A stretch of DNA of 64,000 nucleotides from Egerieimonas sp900552095 (GCA_902469965.1 CABREP010000003.1:3575-67574); one strand, 5' to 3'; shown: positions 43,054 to 51,985, counted from the stretch's first letter. Program-made: numbers and translations. The notes: generated from the letters alone by a model not told the origin.

Positions 43054-43100
43054 TTTTGTTTTGTTCTTTTTAATTTCTTTTACTTTCGTTTTGTTTCTTT
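43054..43100 (-). promoter_or_regulatory. Direct repeats in the leader, candidate DeoR operators
   Basis: On the plus strand TTTTGTTTTGTTCTTTT (43054-43070) and TTTCGTTTTGTTTCTTT (43084-43100) are similar 17-mers 30 bases apart, just downstream of the transcription start, a position suited to repression by the adjacent DeoR-type gene. Confidence 0.4.
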
Positions 43101-43105
43101 CTCTT

Positions 43106-43134
43106 GTTATATCACATCATTTTCCATTTGTCAA
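43106..43134 (-). promoter_or_regulatory. Promoter of sugar locus 1
   Basis: On the minus strand TTGACA (43129-43134), 17 bases, TATAAC (43106-43111). Confidence 0.75.
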
Positions 43135-43144
43135 TTACAAATAA

Positions 43145-43194
43145 AAAAGATACGAAAAATCCTTCTTTTACCGTCAGATTTTCGTATCTTTTTC
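43145..43194 (-). terminator. Terminator of the DeoR-type regulator gene
   Basis: AAAGATACGAAAAT and ATTTTCGTATCTTT arms flanked by A and T runs, directly after the regulator stop. Confidence 0.8.
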
Positions 43195-43203
43195 TACTTT
43201 ACC

Positions 43204-44007
43204 TTATGAGGGACTTGTTATTTCTCCCTGTTTTTCGTCTTCTGCCACTTCAAGACTGGTGTATTTTTCCAGTTCTGCATAATCAAAACTTCTCACCCGG
43301 CGATCTGTGATCAGATAATTCACATTCCCGTTCAGATCATCCACCTTTAAAAAGCTTTTTTGTCCGAACTTGGTATGATCCGCCAGGATAAAGCAAAGAC
43401 GGGAAGCGGCCTGAATCGCCTTTTTCATGCTCATTTCCTGAAAATTACTGGTACTGTAACCCATCTCTGAATGAATACCGTTAATTCCGATAAACGCTTT
43501 ATCAATAGAAATGTCCGCGAGCATTCTCTCCGCCAGCGGCCCCAGCGCGCACCTGGTACTCTTCTGCACTGCGCCCCCCAGCAGAACCAGCTGTATATCC
43601 GGCCGCTCCAGCAGAATATTGGCCACGGCAAGCGACCCTGTAACTACTGTAAGATCTGACTGATCACCTGCTGCCAGGAGTCTGGCCAGTTCCTGCACGG
43701 TTGTAGAATCATCCAGAAGGATTACATCATTGTCTCCGATAAACTGATACGCCTTCCGGGCTATTTTCTGTTTGGCTTCCGCCTCCCGCATAACAATTTC
43801 CTGTATCGGAAGATGATAATTATCATGCTGGAAGATCATCGCCCCTCCATGGGTTCTCAAAATCTTGCGTTCCCGGTGAAGCTCATCCAGATCCTTTCGC
43901 ACCGTCACCTCAGAAATCCCCAGAAGTTCACTCAGTTCACTGACCTTCACAGATTTTTCCCGGCTGATAATATCCAGTATCTTATTCTGCCGTTCTGCAA
44001 CAAACAT
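43204..44007 (-). CDS. DeoR/GlpR family transcriptional regulator
   Basis: A 267-residue repressor-type protein. N-terminal winged helix MFVAERQNKILDIISREKSV, then VKVSELSELLGISEVTVRKD, followed by LDELHRERKILRTHGGAM. The C-terminal sugar-phosphate sensing domain shows DDSTTVQELARLL, LLGGAVQKST and ADHTKFGQKSF. Members of the family usually respond to a phosphorylated sugar intermediate of the operon they control. It lies upstream of the sugar importer operon and is separated by a terminator, so control in trans of 43044-36157 is likely. Confidence 0.92.
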   Translation of the reverse strand: MFVAERQNKILDIISREKSVKVSELSELLGISEVTVRKDLDELHRERKILRTHGGAMIFQHDNYHLPIQEIVMREAEAKQKIARKAYQFIGDNDVILLDDSTTVQELARLLAAGDQSDLTVVTGSLAVANILLERPDIQLVLLGGAVQKSTRCALGPLAERMLADISIDKAFIGINGIHSEMGYSTSNFQEMSMKKAIQAASRLCFILADHTKFGQKSFLKVDDLNGNVNYLITDRRVRSFDYAELEKYTSLEVAEDEKQGEITSPS

Positions 44008-44036
44008 AATCTTCTTCTACTTTCCCTTTTCTTTAT

Positions 44037-44957
44037 TTATCCCTTCAAAAAGCCGGCGATGATCTTCTCCTCCGCCTCTGCCTCCGTAAGTCCCAGCGTC
44101 TGAAGTTTCAGAATCTGCTCCCCGGCAATCTTGCCGATCGCCGCCTCATGGATCAGCGCCGCATCCAGATCCCCCGCGTAGAGTTCCGGCGCCGCATTCA
44201 CCCGGCCGTGTCCCACGAGAATCGCATCACACTCCGTATGGCCGGTGCAGCGGGCATTTCCGTTGATCTTGGAATGATAGGACTGGTAAGAATGATCCTT
44301 CGCCACGGATCTGGAGATCAGATCCACTCCCGCGTCTTCCCCATTTATGTCTACCTGAAAATCTGTCTCCGCCTGCTCTTCCCCGTTGGTCATGATCCTC
44401 TCGTGGATAATCAGACGGGCGCGGGCCTCCAGATCTCCCACCGTTTTACGCACAGTCCGATCCACTCCGCCAATCTGTGTGGTATCCATCTCAAGAACCG
44501 CATCCTGATCCAGATGAAGTTCCGTCACCGGATCAATCCTTCTGATCCCGGTTCCCTTTCCGGTTCCCACATGCTTCTCCTTATAAAGGACATGCGCGCC
44601 TTTTGCCAGAACAAACCGATGGATTCCATTGTGATGCGCCTCCTCATTTCCCTCGCTGTGAACACCACAGCCGGCAATGATGGTGACGTCTGCATTTTCT
44701 CCGATAAAAAAGTCATTATATACCTTATCCTGCACGCTGCTGTGCGTCACGCAGGCCGGAATATAGATTTTTTCCCCTTTTGTGCCGGATTTTACGTGAA
44801 TCTCCAGTCCTTTTCCATCTGCCCTTGACTCGATCTTGACATTTGCAGAAGATTGGCGCCCCACACAGGCTCCGTCCTCTCTTATATTATAAGCTCCGTC
44901 GAAGTTCCCTTCGTAATCCGCAACTACCTTCAGGAGTTCTTCTGTAATCTTATTCAT
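44037..44957 (-). CDS. SufB/SufD-type Fe-S cluster scaffold protein
   Basis: A 306-residue SufBD-core protein with a long beta-helix made of short strands (for example VTIIAGCGVHSEGNEEAHHN) and the conserved C-terminal segment ALIHEAAIGKIAGEQILKLQ followed by TLGLTEAEAEEKIIAGFLKG. It is shorter than canonical SufB (about 470) and is the only SufB/D gene here, overlapping sufC by four bases. Together they look like the minimal two-gene SUF (SufCB/SmsCB) system. Whether it should be named sufB or sufD is not certain. Confidence 0.85.
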   Translation of the reverse strand: MNKITEELLKVVADYEGNFDGAYNIREDGACVGRQSSANVKIESRADGKGLEIHVKSGTKGEKIYIPACVTHSSVQDKVYNDFFIGENADVTIIAGCGVHSEGNEEAHHNGIHRFVLAKGAHVLYKEKHVGTGKGTGIRRIDPVTELHLDQDAVLEMDTTQIGGVDRTVRKTVGDLEARARLIIHERIMTNGEEQAETDFQVDINGEDAGVDLISRSVAKDHSYQSYHSKINGNARCTGHTECDAILVGHGRVNAAPELYAGDLDAALIHEAAIGKIAGEQILKLQTLGLTEAEAEEKIIAGFLKG

Positions 44958-45682
44958 CTGCCTTCCTCCTTTCCCCAGGGACAGCGGCTCGCCTTCTCCC
45001 CTTCCAGAAGCCGGGGAAGAACCTCCTGTCCCGGTCCGGCCATCCGGATCTTTCCATCGGCAACCACCACAATCTCATCTGCAATCTCCAGAAGGCGCTC
45101 CTGGTGGGAAATAATGAGAAGCGACTCGGTCTGCTTTGCTTTCAGCTGGCTGAACGCATCTACCAGCCCGTTAAAACTCCACAGATCAATCCCTGCCTCC
45201 GGCTCATCAAACACAGCCAGCCTCCGATCTTTCCGGGCCAGCACGGTAGCAATCTCAATCCGTTTAATCTCTCCTCCGGAAAGGCTGGCATTTACTTCCC
45301 GGTCAATATAATCCCTGGTACAGAGCCCTACCTGTCCCAGTACCTGACAGACCGTCTCCTCCTCCAGTTCTCCTCCGGCTGCCAGCGTGATCAGATCGCG
45401 CACGGTAAGACCCTTGAAGCGCACCGGCTGCTGAAACGCATAGGCGATCCCCTTTCTTGCTCTCTCCGTGATCGTCAGCTCTGTAATATCTTCTCCGTCC
45501 AGAAGGATCCTTCCCCCTGTCGGTCTCTCCAGACCTGCAATCAGCTTTGCCAGCGAGGTTTTTCCTCCTCCGTTTGGTCCCGTAATAACAGTCAGCTTCC
45601 CGGCGGCCACGGTCAGATCAATTCCTCTTACAATCTGTTCTCCCCCCGGGAGCTCCCACTGTATATTTTCTAATGTAAGCAT
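44954..45682 (-). CDS. sufC: SufC-type Fe-S assembly ATPase
   Basis: A 242-residue ABC ATPase without membrane domain. Walker A TGPNGGGKTSL, Q-loop AYAFQQPVRFKG, signature NASLSGGEIKRIEIA, Walker B RLAVFDEPEAGID, H-loop LLIISHQERLLE. The LSGGE variant and EPEAGIDLWS are typical of SufC. The ATG at 45682 matches the family start; the frame is open upstream over the promoter. It drives conformational change of the SufB-like partner during cluster assembly. Confidence 0.92.
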   Translation of the reverse strand: MLTLENIQWELPGGEQIVRGIDLTVAAGKLTVITGPNGGGKTSLAKLIAGLERPTGGRILLDGEDITELTITERARKGIAYAFQQPVRFKGLTVRDLITLAAGGELEEETVCQVLGQVGLCTRDYIDREVNASLSGGEIKRIEIATVLARKDRRLAVFDEPEAGIDLWSFNGLVDAFSQLKAKQTESLLIISHQERLLEIADEIVVVADGKIRMAGPGQEVLPRLLEGEKASRCPWGKEEGR

Positions 45683-45727
45683 TCCTCTGTACTCTCCTGT
45701 CTGTATGACTATTCTTAAACTGATTCC

Positions 45728-45756
45728 ATTGTAATCCAGTAAAATTCCCCTGTCAA
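45728..45756 (-). promoter_or_regulatory. Promoter of the two-gene SUF operon
   Basis: On the minus strand TTGACA (45751-45756), 17 bases, TACAAT (45728-45733). Confidence 0.7.
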
Positions 45757-45808
45757 ATAGTAAAAAAAGCAGACCTTTTTTGTTTTGATAAAATTTTAAC
45801 ATTTTCTG

Positions 45809-45837
45809 TTGACAACAGCTTCCGGCAGGCGTATACT
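45809..45837 (+). promoter_or_regulatory. adhE promoter
   Basis: TTGACA (45809-45814), 17 bases, TATACT (45832-45837). Confidence 0.8.
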
Positions 45838-45851
45838 AAATGCAAATGAAT

Positions 45852-45867
45852 CGTTAATTTTTTAACG
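45852..45867 (+). promoter_or_regulatory. Rex-type operator in front of adhE
   Basis: CGTTAATTTTTTAACG is a perfect palindrome with the TTAA-N4-TTAA core of Rex sites. It covers about +8 to +23, fitting repression that is relieved by high NADH. Confidence 0.65.
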
Positions 45868-45910
45868 TTCCAGGGGTTTTCATTCACTTTTCTTTATGGA
45901 GGATTGAGTT

Positions 45911-48526
45911 ATGGCAAAAAAAACAACCACGATACCCGAAGTAATCGATTCCGCTGAAGCTCTGGAAGCCAGGCTGCAGGCTCTGCGGGAAGCACAGAGG
46001 AAATTTTCTTCCTATTCTCAGGAGCAGGTAGACCGGATCTTCTTTGAAGCCGCCATGGCTGCGAACAAAGCCCGTATCCCCCTGGCCAAAATGGCCGTAG
46101 AGGAAACCGGAATGGGCGTTGTGGAAGACAAGGTGATCAAAAATCACTACGCTGCAGAATATACCTACAATTACTATAAGTATACCAAAACCTGCGGCGT
46201 GATCGAAGAAGATACTTCCTACGGGATTAAAAAAGTGGCAGAACCGATGGGTGTGATCGGGGCAGTTATCCCCACCACAAATCCCACGTCCACTGCAATT
46301 TATAAGACGCTGCTGGCACTGAAAACAAGAAACGCAATTATCATAAGTCCCCATCCCAGGGCTGCCAGATGTACCATTGCCGCTGCTAAGATCGTTCTCG
46401 AGGCCGCTGTGAAAGCCGGCGCTCCCGAGGGGATCATCGCCTGGATCGAGTCTCCCACGCTGGAACTGTCCAATCAGCTGATGCAGTCCGTGGATGTCAT
46501 TCTGGCAACCGGAGGCCCCGGCATGGTAAAAGCTGCCTACTCTTCCGGCAAACCGGCGATCGGCGTAGGCCCCGGAAACACCCCCGTTATCATGGACAGC
46601 AGCTGTGATATTGAAACCGCTGTCTATTCTGTCATTCATTCCAAAACCTTTGACAACGGCATGATCTGTGCATCCGAGCAGTCTGTAACCGCTCTGGCCG
46701 ACATTTATGACGAAGTAAAGAAAGAATTTATTGCCCGCGGATGCCATGTGCTGACCAGAGATGAGCTGGATGCAGTGCGCGCTATCCTCCTGACTCCTGC
46801 CGGCACGGTAAATCCCAAAATCGTAGGGCAGCCCGCCTCTGTGATCGCAGGGATTGCAGGGATCCAGGTTCCCGAAGAAACGAAAATCCTGATCGGTGAA
46901 GTGGAGTCTGTGGATGTTTCCGAGCCCTTCGCCCACGAAAAACTCTCCCCGGTGCTGGCCCTCTATAAGGCAAAAGATTTCGAGGACGCCCTCTGCAAAG
47001 CGGAGACCCTGGTTGCTGACGGCGGCTACGGACACACCTCCTCCCTGTACATCCATCCCTCTCAGACCGAGAAGATGGCTCGGCATGCAGACCGAATGAA
47101 AACCTGCCGTATCCTTGTGAATACTCCTTCTTCCCAGGGCGGAATTGGCGATCTTTACAACTTCAAGCTGGCTCCCTCCCTCACTCTGGGCTGTGGTTCC
47201 TACGGAGGAAACTCTGTTTCCGAGAACGTAGGCGTAAAACATCTGATCAATATCAAGACTGTTGCAGAGAGGAGAGAAAATATGCTTTGGTTCCGCACCC
47301 CGCAGAAAGTGTATTTCAAAAAAGGCTGTCTGCCGGTAGCCTTAAATGAACTTCACACTGTCTATAATAAGAAGAAAGCCTTCATCGTTACCGATACCTT
47401 CCTGTATCAGAACGGGCATACCAAACCCATCACCGACAAACTGGATGAGATGGGAATCCCCTACACCTGCTTCTTCGAGGTAACACCGGATCCTACGCTG
47501 CAGTGTGCCCGCAAGGGACTGGAACTGTTAAATGCCTTCGGGCCGGACGTGATCATCGCCCTGGGCGGCGGTTCCGCTATGGACGCTGCCAAGATCATGT
47601 GGCTGATGTATGAACATCCGGAATGCAAATTTGAAGACCTGGCCATGGACTTCATGGATATCCGGAAACGTATCTACACCTTCCCCAAAATGGGAGAAAA
47701 AGCTATGATGGTCGCTATCCCCACTTCCTCCGGAACCGGTTCTGAAGTAACGCCTTTTGCCATCATCACCGATGCGGACACCGGAACAAAATGGCCGATT
47801 GCAGATTATGAACTTCTGCCCAACATGGCTATTATTGACACCGATTATATGATGACCCAGCCGAAAGGCCTGACCAGCGCCTCAGGTATCGATGCCCTGA
47901 CCCATGCCCTGGAAGCCTATGTCTCCATCATGGCCACCGATTTCACCGATGGCCTGGCGCTCACGGCAGTGAAAAACATTTTCAAATATCTGCCCCGTGC
48001 TTACGACAACGGCCCCAACGATCCGGAAGCCAGAGAGCACATGGCAAATGCTTCCACGATTGCAGGTATGGCTTTTGCCAACGCCTTCCTGGGTGTCTGC
48101 CACTCCATGGCCCATAAACTGGGGGCCTACCATCATCTGCCCCACGGCATCGCCAACGCCCTGCTGATCGAGCACGTTATGCGCTATAATGCCGATCCCG
48201 CTCCGGTAAAAATGGGAACCTTCTCTCAGTATCCGTATCCTCACGCCAAAGAGCGCTACTGTGAGGTTGCCCGCTTCATCGGTATTCAGGGAAAAGATGA
48301 TGATGAAGTATTTGAGAATTTCATTCAGGCTATCGCCGATCTGAAAGAAAAGGTTGGTATCCGAAAATATATCAAAGATTACAACATCACCGAGGAAGCT
48401 TTTGCCGCTACTCTGGATGAGATGGTTGAAAATGCCTTCAACGATCAGTGTACCGGAGCCAATCCCCGTTACCCGCTGATGAAAGAAATCAAAGCGATGT
48501 ACTGGAAAGCCTTCGACGGAAGATAA
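45911..48526 (+). CDS. adhE: Bifunctional acetaldehyde-CoA / alcohol dehydrogenase
   Basis: An 871-residue AdhE. The N-terminal aldehyde dehydrogenase half (about 1-440) reduces acetyl-CoA to acetaldehyde, with the nucleophilic Cys in DNGMICASEQS; it also shows GPGNTPVIMD. The C-terminal iron alcohol dehydrogenase half (about 455-871) has GGGSAMDAAKI, PTSSGTGSEVTPFAI and the metal His segments HSMAHKLGAYHHLPHG. AdhE forms spirosomes and regenerates NAD+ in fermentation to ethanol. The start follows GGAGG; a Rex-like operator lies in the leader. A perfect terminator follows. Confidence 0.98.
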   Translation: MAKKTTTIPEVIDSAEALEARLQALREAQRKFSSYSQEQVDRIFFEAAMAANKARIPLAKMAVEETGMGVVEDKVIKNHYAAEYTYNYYKYTKTCGVIEEDTSYGIKKVAEPMGVIGAVIPTTNPTSTAIYKTLLALKTRNAIIISPHPRAARCTIAAAKIVLEAAVKAGAPEGIIAWIESPTLELSNQLMQSVDVILATGGPGMVKAAYSSGKPAIGVGPGNTPVIMDSSCDIETAVYSVIHSKTFDNGMICASEQSVTALADIYDEVKKEFIARGCHVLTRDELDAVRAILLTPAGTVNPKIVGQPASVIAGIAGIQVPEETKILIGEVESVDVSEPFAHEKLSPVLALYKAKDFEDALCKAETLVADGGYGHTSSLYIHPSQTEKMARHADRMKTCRILVNTPSSQGGIGDLYNFKLAPSLTLGCGSYGGNSVSENVGVKHLINIKTVAERRENMLWFRTPQKVYFKKGCLPVALNELHTVYNKKKAFIVTDTFLYQNGHTKPITDKLDEMGIPYTCFFEVTPDPTLQCARKGLELLNAFGPDVIIALGGGSAMDAAKIMWLMYEHPECKFEDLAMDFMDIRKRIYTFPKMGEKAMMVAIPTSSGTGSEVTPFAIITDADTGTKWPIADYELLPNMAIIDTDYMMTQPKGLTSASGIDALTHALEAYVSIMATDFTDGLALTAVKNIFKYLPRAYDNGPNDPEAREHMANASTIAGMAFANAFLGVCHSMAHKLGAYHHLPHGIANALLIEHVMRYNADPAPVKMGTFSQYPYPHAKERYCEVARFIGIQGKDDDEVFENFIQAIADLKEKVGIRKYIKDYNITEEAFAATLDEMVENAFNDQCTGANPRYPLMKEIKAMYWKAFDGR

Positions 48527-48541
48527 TCCTCAGGTAGACAG

Positions 48542-48583
48542 CAGAAGGGCTTCAAATTTCGCAGGAAATTTGAAGCCCTTCTG
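48542..48583 (+). terminator. Terminator of adhE
   Basis: Perfect 19-base arms (CAGAAGGGCTTCAAATTTC and its complement) with a 4-base loop and a TCTTTCT tail. Confidence 0.9.
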
Positions 48584-48603
48584 TCTTTCTGCCGCCGGAC
48601 CGA

Positions 48604-50022
48604 TCATCCGCCCCTCTTTTGTATCACACCCGTTTCATCAATCTCAATATTGGGCGAAAGTCCTTCCAGACGGCTGTATAATTTTTGCTGTTCCGCCGGA
48701 TCCTTTAGATACTGCGTGGAAAAATCCTGCTGCCGGCAGGGAAGAAAACGCATCTCTTCCAGCCCATCGATGGAAATTTCAACTTCCAGCACGCCCGTAT
48801 CCTTTGTCTCATCGTTAAACCAGAAATCTCCCAGACTGTACACGACCGGTCCTTCCTCCATATACTCAATCCCCTGCAGCACATGGGGATGGCCGCCCAC
48901 AATAATATCCGCGCCAGAAGCAAAAAATTCCCGCGCCATTTCCTGCTGATACGTCTCATACTGATCGCTGTCCTCTGTTCCCCAATGTACATAGGCTACC
49001 AGATAATCACACTGTTTCTCCGCCTGCCCGATCACCTCATTAAATGCTTCTGTATCATAAGTCAGAAGCACCCCCGGCGCGTTCTCTTCCGCCTCCGGCG
49101 TATAACGGATTTTCTCTGCCCGGGTAGCTGCCACATACCCGATCTTAATTCCATTTACCACATAATAAACCGGGCGGACCGCTTCCTCATAATTTCTGCC
49201 GCCTCCCACATAGGGGATTTCTGCCGCTTCCAGAATATCTGCCGTATCTTCCATCGCCTCCGGACCGTAATCATACACATGATTATTTGCCAGAGAAACC
49301 AGATCTGTTCCCAGTTCTTCCAGGATCCCGGTCCGCTCCGGCTTCGCCCGGAAGGTATACTTTTTCCCTTGCAGAGGCTCTCCCCTGCTGCTGATGCAGA
49401 ATTCATGATTCAGAAAGAAAATGTCCGCAGCCCTGGTCCGCTCCAGTATCTCGGGAGAAATACGGGAAGAAAGGCCCTCAGAATCATTGTAATGATCCAG
49501 CACAAAGCCTTCTTCCGCCAGGCACAGATCCCCGACAAAAGAAAGAACCGCCCTTCCCTCCTTCGCTCCTTCCCTGTAATAGATCTGATTTTCCGCCTGA
49601 TCTGTCCGCCCCAGATAACGGTCAGCCAGAACAATCAGAGATTCTCCGGTCGCCTCATAGAAATCTTCCTCTTCCAGCCCCTCCTGCAGCCGCTCTGTCA
49701 TATCCTTTCGGTAGGGATCCCCATACTGATCCGCCAGCCAGTCCGCAAAGGATTCCTTTCCTTCCGGAACAGCAAATCCGTTTTGCTTTACATAAGCCTC
49801 ACAGTACCTGTTGATTTCTTCCGCCCCGCTCTGATAACCTTCCATCAGCTCCTGCTGTTCTTCCCGGATCTTTCTCTTCTCCGACTGACTGGTGAAAATC
49901 TTCCATCCGGCGCATATCACTGCCACAGCTGCGGCGGCAATCCCCATCCGGATGAGCATCACCTTCCGTCTTCTGGCTCTCTGCCTTCTTATCCTCTGTT
50001 CTTTTCTTTCCTCTTCCCTCAT
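48604..50022 (-). CDS. CapA family (PGA_cap) metallophosphatase-like protein
   Basis: A 472-residue membrane-anchored protein: basic N-terminus, one membrane helix (about 20-42), a helical linker, then the CapA domain. Motifs: FVGDLCLAEEG, FFLNHEF, VSLANNHVYDYG, VHWGTEDSDQYE, IVGGHPHVLQGIEY and VYSLGDFWFN, the metal and active-site segments of the calcineurin-like CapA fold. The family is linked to capsule polyglutamate or, more generally, to surface polymer remodelling; no capB/C genes are nearby, so the role is probably general. Located downstream of the alarmone synthetase gene with a 20-base gap. Confidence 0.88.
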   Translation of the reverse strand: MREEERKEQRIRRQRARRRKVMLIRMGIAAAAVAVICAGWKIFTSQSEKRKIREEQQELMEGYQSGAEEINRYCEAYVKQNGFAVPEGKESFADWLADQYGDPYRKDMTERLQEGLEEEDFYEATGESLIVLADRYLGRTDQAENQIYYREGAKEGRAVLSFVGDLCLAEEGFVLDHYNDSEGLSSRISPEILERTRAADIFFLNHEFCISSRGEPLQGKKYTFRAKPERTGILEELGTDLVSLANNHVYDYGPEAMEDTADILEAAEIPYVGGGRNYEEAVRPVYYVVNGIKIGYVAATRAEKIRYTPEAEENAPGVLLTYDTEAFNEVIGQAEKQCDYLVAYVHWGTEDSDQYETYQQEMAREFFASGADIIVGGHPHVLQGIEYMEEGPVVYSLGDFWFNDETKDTGVLEVEISIDGLEEMRFLPCRQQDFSTQYLKDPAEQQKLYSRLEGLSPNIEIDETGVIQKRGG

Positions 50023-50042
50023 CTGTCCCGGCCCGTCTTTCT

Positions 50043-50729
50043 CTATTCTCGTTCCTCTTCGATCGTGTCACGTATTCTCTGCATCTTCAGATCAAGAGCT
50101 GCGCTGGCCTCCGCACATTCGCTCAGCTCTCTGGACGTCTTCTGAGCCAGCTCTTCGGAAAGATTCTTCTTATACCTCATCCGATGTTCCAGATTTGCCC
50201 AGAACTCCATGGCAATCGTCCGCAGCTGTACCTCCACCTTCATATTTTTCTTCTCATCCTGCAGGAAAATGGGGATCTCCACGATCAGATGCAGGCTTCT
50301 GTAACCATTTTCCTTCGGTTTCTTGATATAATCTTTCTCCTCCAGCAAAGTGATATCATCCTGATGGACCAGGCAGTCCGCCAGCATATAAATATCATCA
50401 ATAAAAGAACAGATGACCCGGATCCCCGCCACATCGTTCAAATTTTCTTCAATAGAGCTGATCGTTACCGGAAGATTTCTTCTCTGCAGCTTCTCCCGGA
50501 TACTTTCCGCTGATTTTAAGCGGGATTTAATACTGTCAATCGGATTTCTCTCGTGCTGAAGGGAAAACTGTTCGTTGAGCACCCGGAATTTTGTCTCCAC
50601 CTCCAGAATCGCACAGCGATAGCAGGACATCAGTTTCTGAAGTCTGTCATATCCCTCTTTCATTTCTTCGGAAGACAGCTCTTTCAGGAACTGTCCAAAT
50701 CCCGGAACCGGTGCATTCTTGTGATCCAT
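50043..50729 (-). CDS. Small alarmone synthetase (RelA/SpoT domain GTP pyrophosphokinase)
   Basis: A 228-residue single-domain (p)ppGpp synthetase of the RelP/RelQ type, without hydrolase or regulatory domains. Core motifs: VAGIRVICSFIDDIYMLADC, PKENGYRSLHLIVEIPIF and KVEVQLRTIAMEFWANLEHR with the catalytic and GTP-binding residues. The ATG at 50729 follows GGGAGG; the frame is open further upstream into the promoter region. Likely cotranscribed with the CapA-family gene. It would make alarmone under transcriptional control, for example in envelope stress. Confidence 0.9.
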   Translation of the reverse strand: MDHKNAPVPGFGQFLKELSSEEMKEGYDRLQKLMSCYRCAILEVETKFRVLNEQFSLQHERNPIDSIKSRLKSAESIREKLQRRNLPVTISSIEENLNDVAGIRVICSFIDDIYMLADCLVHQDDITLLEEKDYIKKPKENGYRSLHLIVEIPIFLQDEKKNMKVEVQLRTIAMEFWANLEHRMRYKKNLSEELAQKTSRELSECAEASAALDLKMQRIRDTIEEERE

Positions 50730-50761
50730 TTTATCTTGTCCTCCCGTATAAGTATATCCGT

Positions 50762-50790
50762 AGTATACCACTTCGTACGCAGTGCGTCCA
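50762..50790 (-). promoter_or_regulatory. Promoter of the alarmone synthetase gene
   Basis: On the minus strand TGGACG (50785-50790), 17 bases, TATACT (50762-50767) with TGG before the -10. Same rare -35 variant as at 4155-4183. Confidence 0.5.
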
Positions 50791-50830
50791 CCCGAAGGGT
50801 ATGAATTGCGGGGTTCCTGAATATAACAAA

Positions 50831-50858
50831 CGGGTGCAAATCCTGACATTTGCACCCG
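50831..50858 (-). terminator. Terminator of sugar/polyol locus 2
   Basis: CGGGTGCAAAT and ATTTGCACCCG arms with a T-rich exit on the minus strand, after the last dehydrogenase gene. Confidence 0.7.
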
Positions 50859-50881
50859 CTCTCTTCTGTTTTTCTGTTTCT

Positions 50882-51928
50882 TTAGATCACTTTAATCACA
50901 GATTTCACAATATCCGCCTTATTCTTCACGCTCTGATCCATGGCGTTCTGAATATCATCCAGCGGGAACACATTGGTAACAATTCCTTTCAGATTGACTC
51001 TTCCGGAAGCTACTGCCTCAATCGCCATGGGGTAAATATGACGATACCGGAACACGGTTTTGAAAGTCAGCTCTTTGTCAAGCGCCAGGCTCATGGGCAG
51101 AGTCATCTCCCCGGAAGCAGAATAACCGACCAGCACAATGGTAGCTCCGCGTTTGGTAAACTGAATAGCCTGACGGGTTGTAATCTCAGTTCCTGCCGTC
51201 TCAATCACCAGATCGGCTCCCTTTCCGTCTGTGAGACGCAGGATCTCGGCGACCGTATCTTTTTCTTTTCCATTTACCACATCTGTGGCCGCCAGTTCCA
51301 GCGCCTTCTCCAGACGTTTCTCCATCACATCTACCGCAATGATCCTGGTCACGCCCATCGCTTTTAACGCCATCATAGTTACCAGGCCGATACAGCCGGC
51401 TCCTGTGACAACCGCAGTCTGTCCCGTCTGCGCCCCTCCCTGGCGGGCTGCATGGAAGCCCACAGCCAGAGGCTCGATCAGAGCAGCTTCCATGGTATCC
51501 ATATTCTCGGGGATTTTAAAGCAGAGATCTGCCTCATGCGCCACATATTCCTGGAATACTCCGTCTACCGGCGGTGTGGCAAAGAAAATCACATCGGGGC
51601 AGAGATTATATTTTCCGGTTCTGCAAAATTCACAGTGCCCGCAGGTTTTTCCCGGCTCCAGCGCTACCCGGTCGCCCACCTTGAGGTGTTTTACCTTCGC
51701 TCCCACCTCTACTACAGTTCCGCCGGCCTCATGGCCCAGAACAAAAGGCGGCTTTACAATATTTGCACCGATTCCGCCGGCCTCATAATAATGAAGATCA
51801 GAGCCGCATACGCCCACATACTCCACCCGGACCAGAACTTCATCCTCCCCGGGAACCGGGATCGGACGCTCAGTCAGCTCCACCTTCGCTACATCTGTCA
51901 TAACCGCCACTTTCATACTGCCTTCCAT
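50882..51928 (-). CDS. Zinc-dependent polyol dehydrogenase (L-iditol/sorbitol/xylitol dehydrogenase type)
   Basis: A 348-residue medium-chain dehydrogenase. VGVCGSDLHYYEAGGIG (catalytic Zn Cys), LGHEAGGTVVEVG (Zn His/Glu), CGHCEFCRTGKYNLC (structural Zn cysteines), TGAGCIGLVTMMAL (NAD-binding GxGxxG) and AVDVME, the acidic residue that favours NAD+. It closely resembles sorbitol/xylitol dehydrogenases, which make a ketose from a polyol. ATG at 51928 chosen because AGGTGA lies five bases upstream; a GTG lies three codons earlier. Last gene of the ROK-controlled operon. Confidence 0.9.
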   Translation of the reverse strand: MEGSMKVAVMTDVAKVELTERPIPVPGEDEVLVRVEYVGVCGSDLHYYEAGGIGANIVKPPFVLGHEAGGTVVEVGAKVKHLKVGDRVALEPGKTCGHCEFCRTGKYNLCPDVIFFATPPVDGVFQEYVAHEADLCFKIPENMDTMEAALIEPLAVGFHAARQGGAQTGQTAVVTGAGCIGLVTMMALKAMGVTRIIAVDVMEKRLEKALELAATDVVNGKEKDTVAEILRLTDGKGADLVIETAGTEITTRQAIQFTKRGATIVLVGYSASGEMTLPMSLALDKELTFKTVFRYRHIYPMAIEAVASGRVNLKGIVTNVFPLDDIQNAMDQSVKNKADIVKSVIKVI

Positions 51929-51985
51929 CTTTCTCACCTCATATCGTCTTTTTACTGTCCGCCGGAATCTCCCGGCATTTCTGTC

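Noticed and set aside
45884..47242. 452-codon minus-strand frame opposite adhE
   Set aside because: Mirror of the aldehyde dehydrogenase half; Gly/His/Phe-rich shadow.
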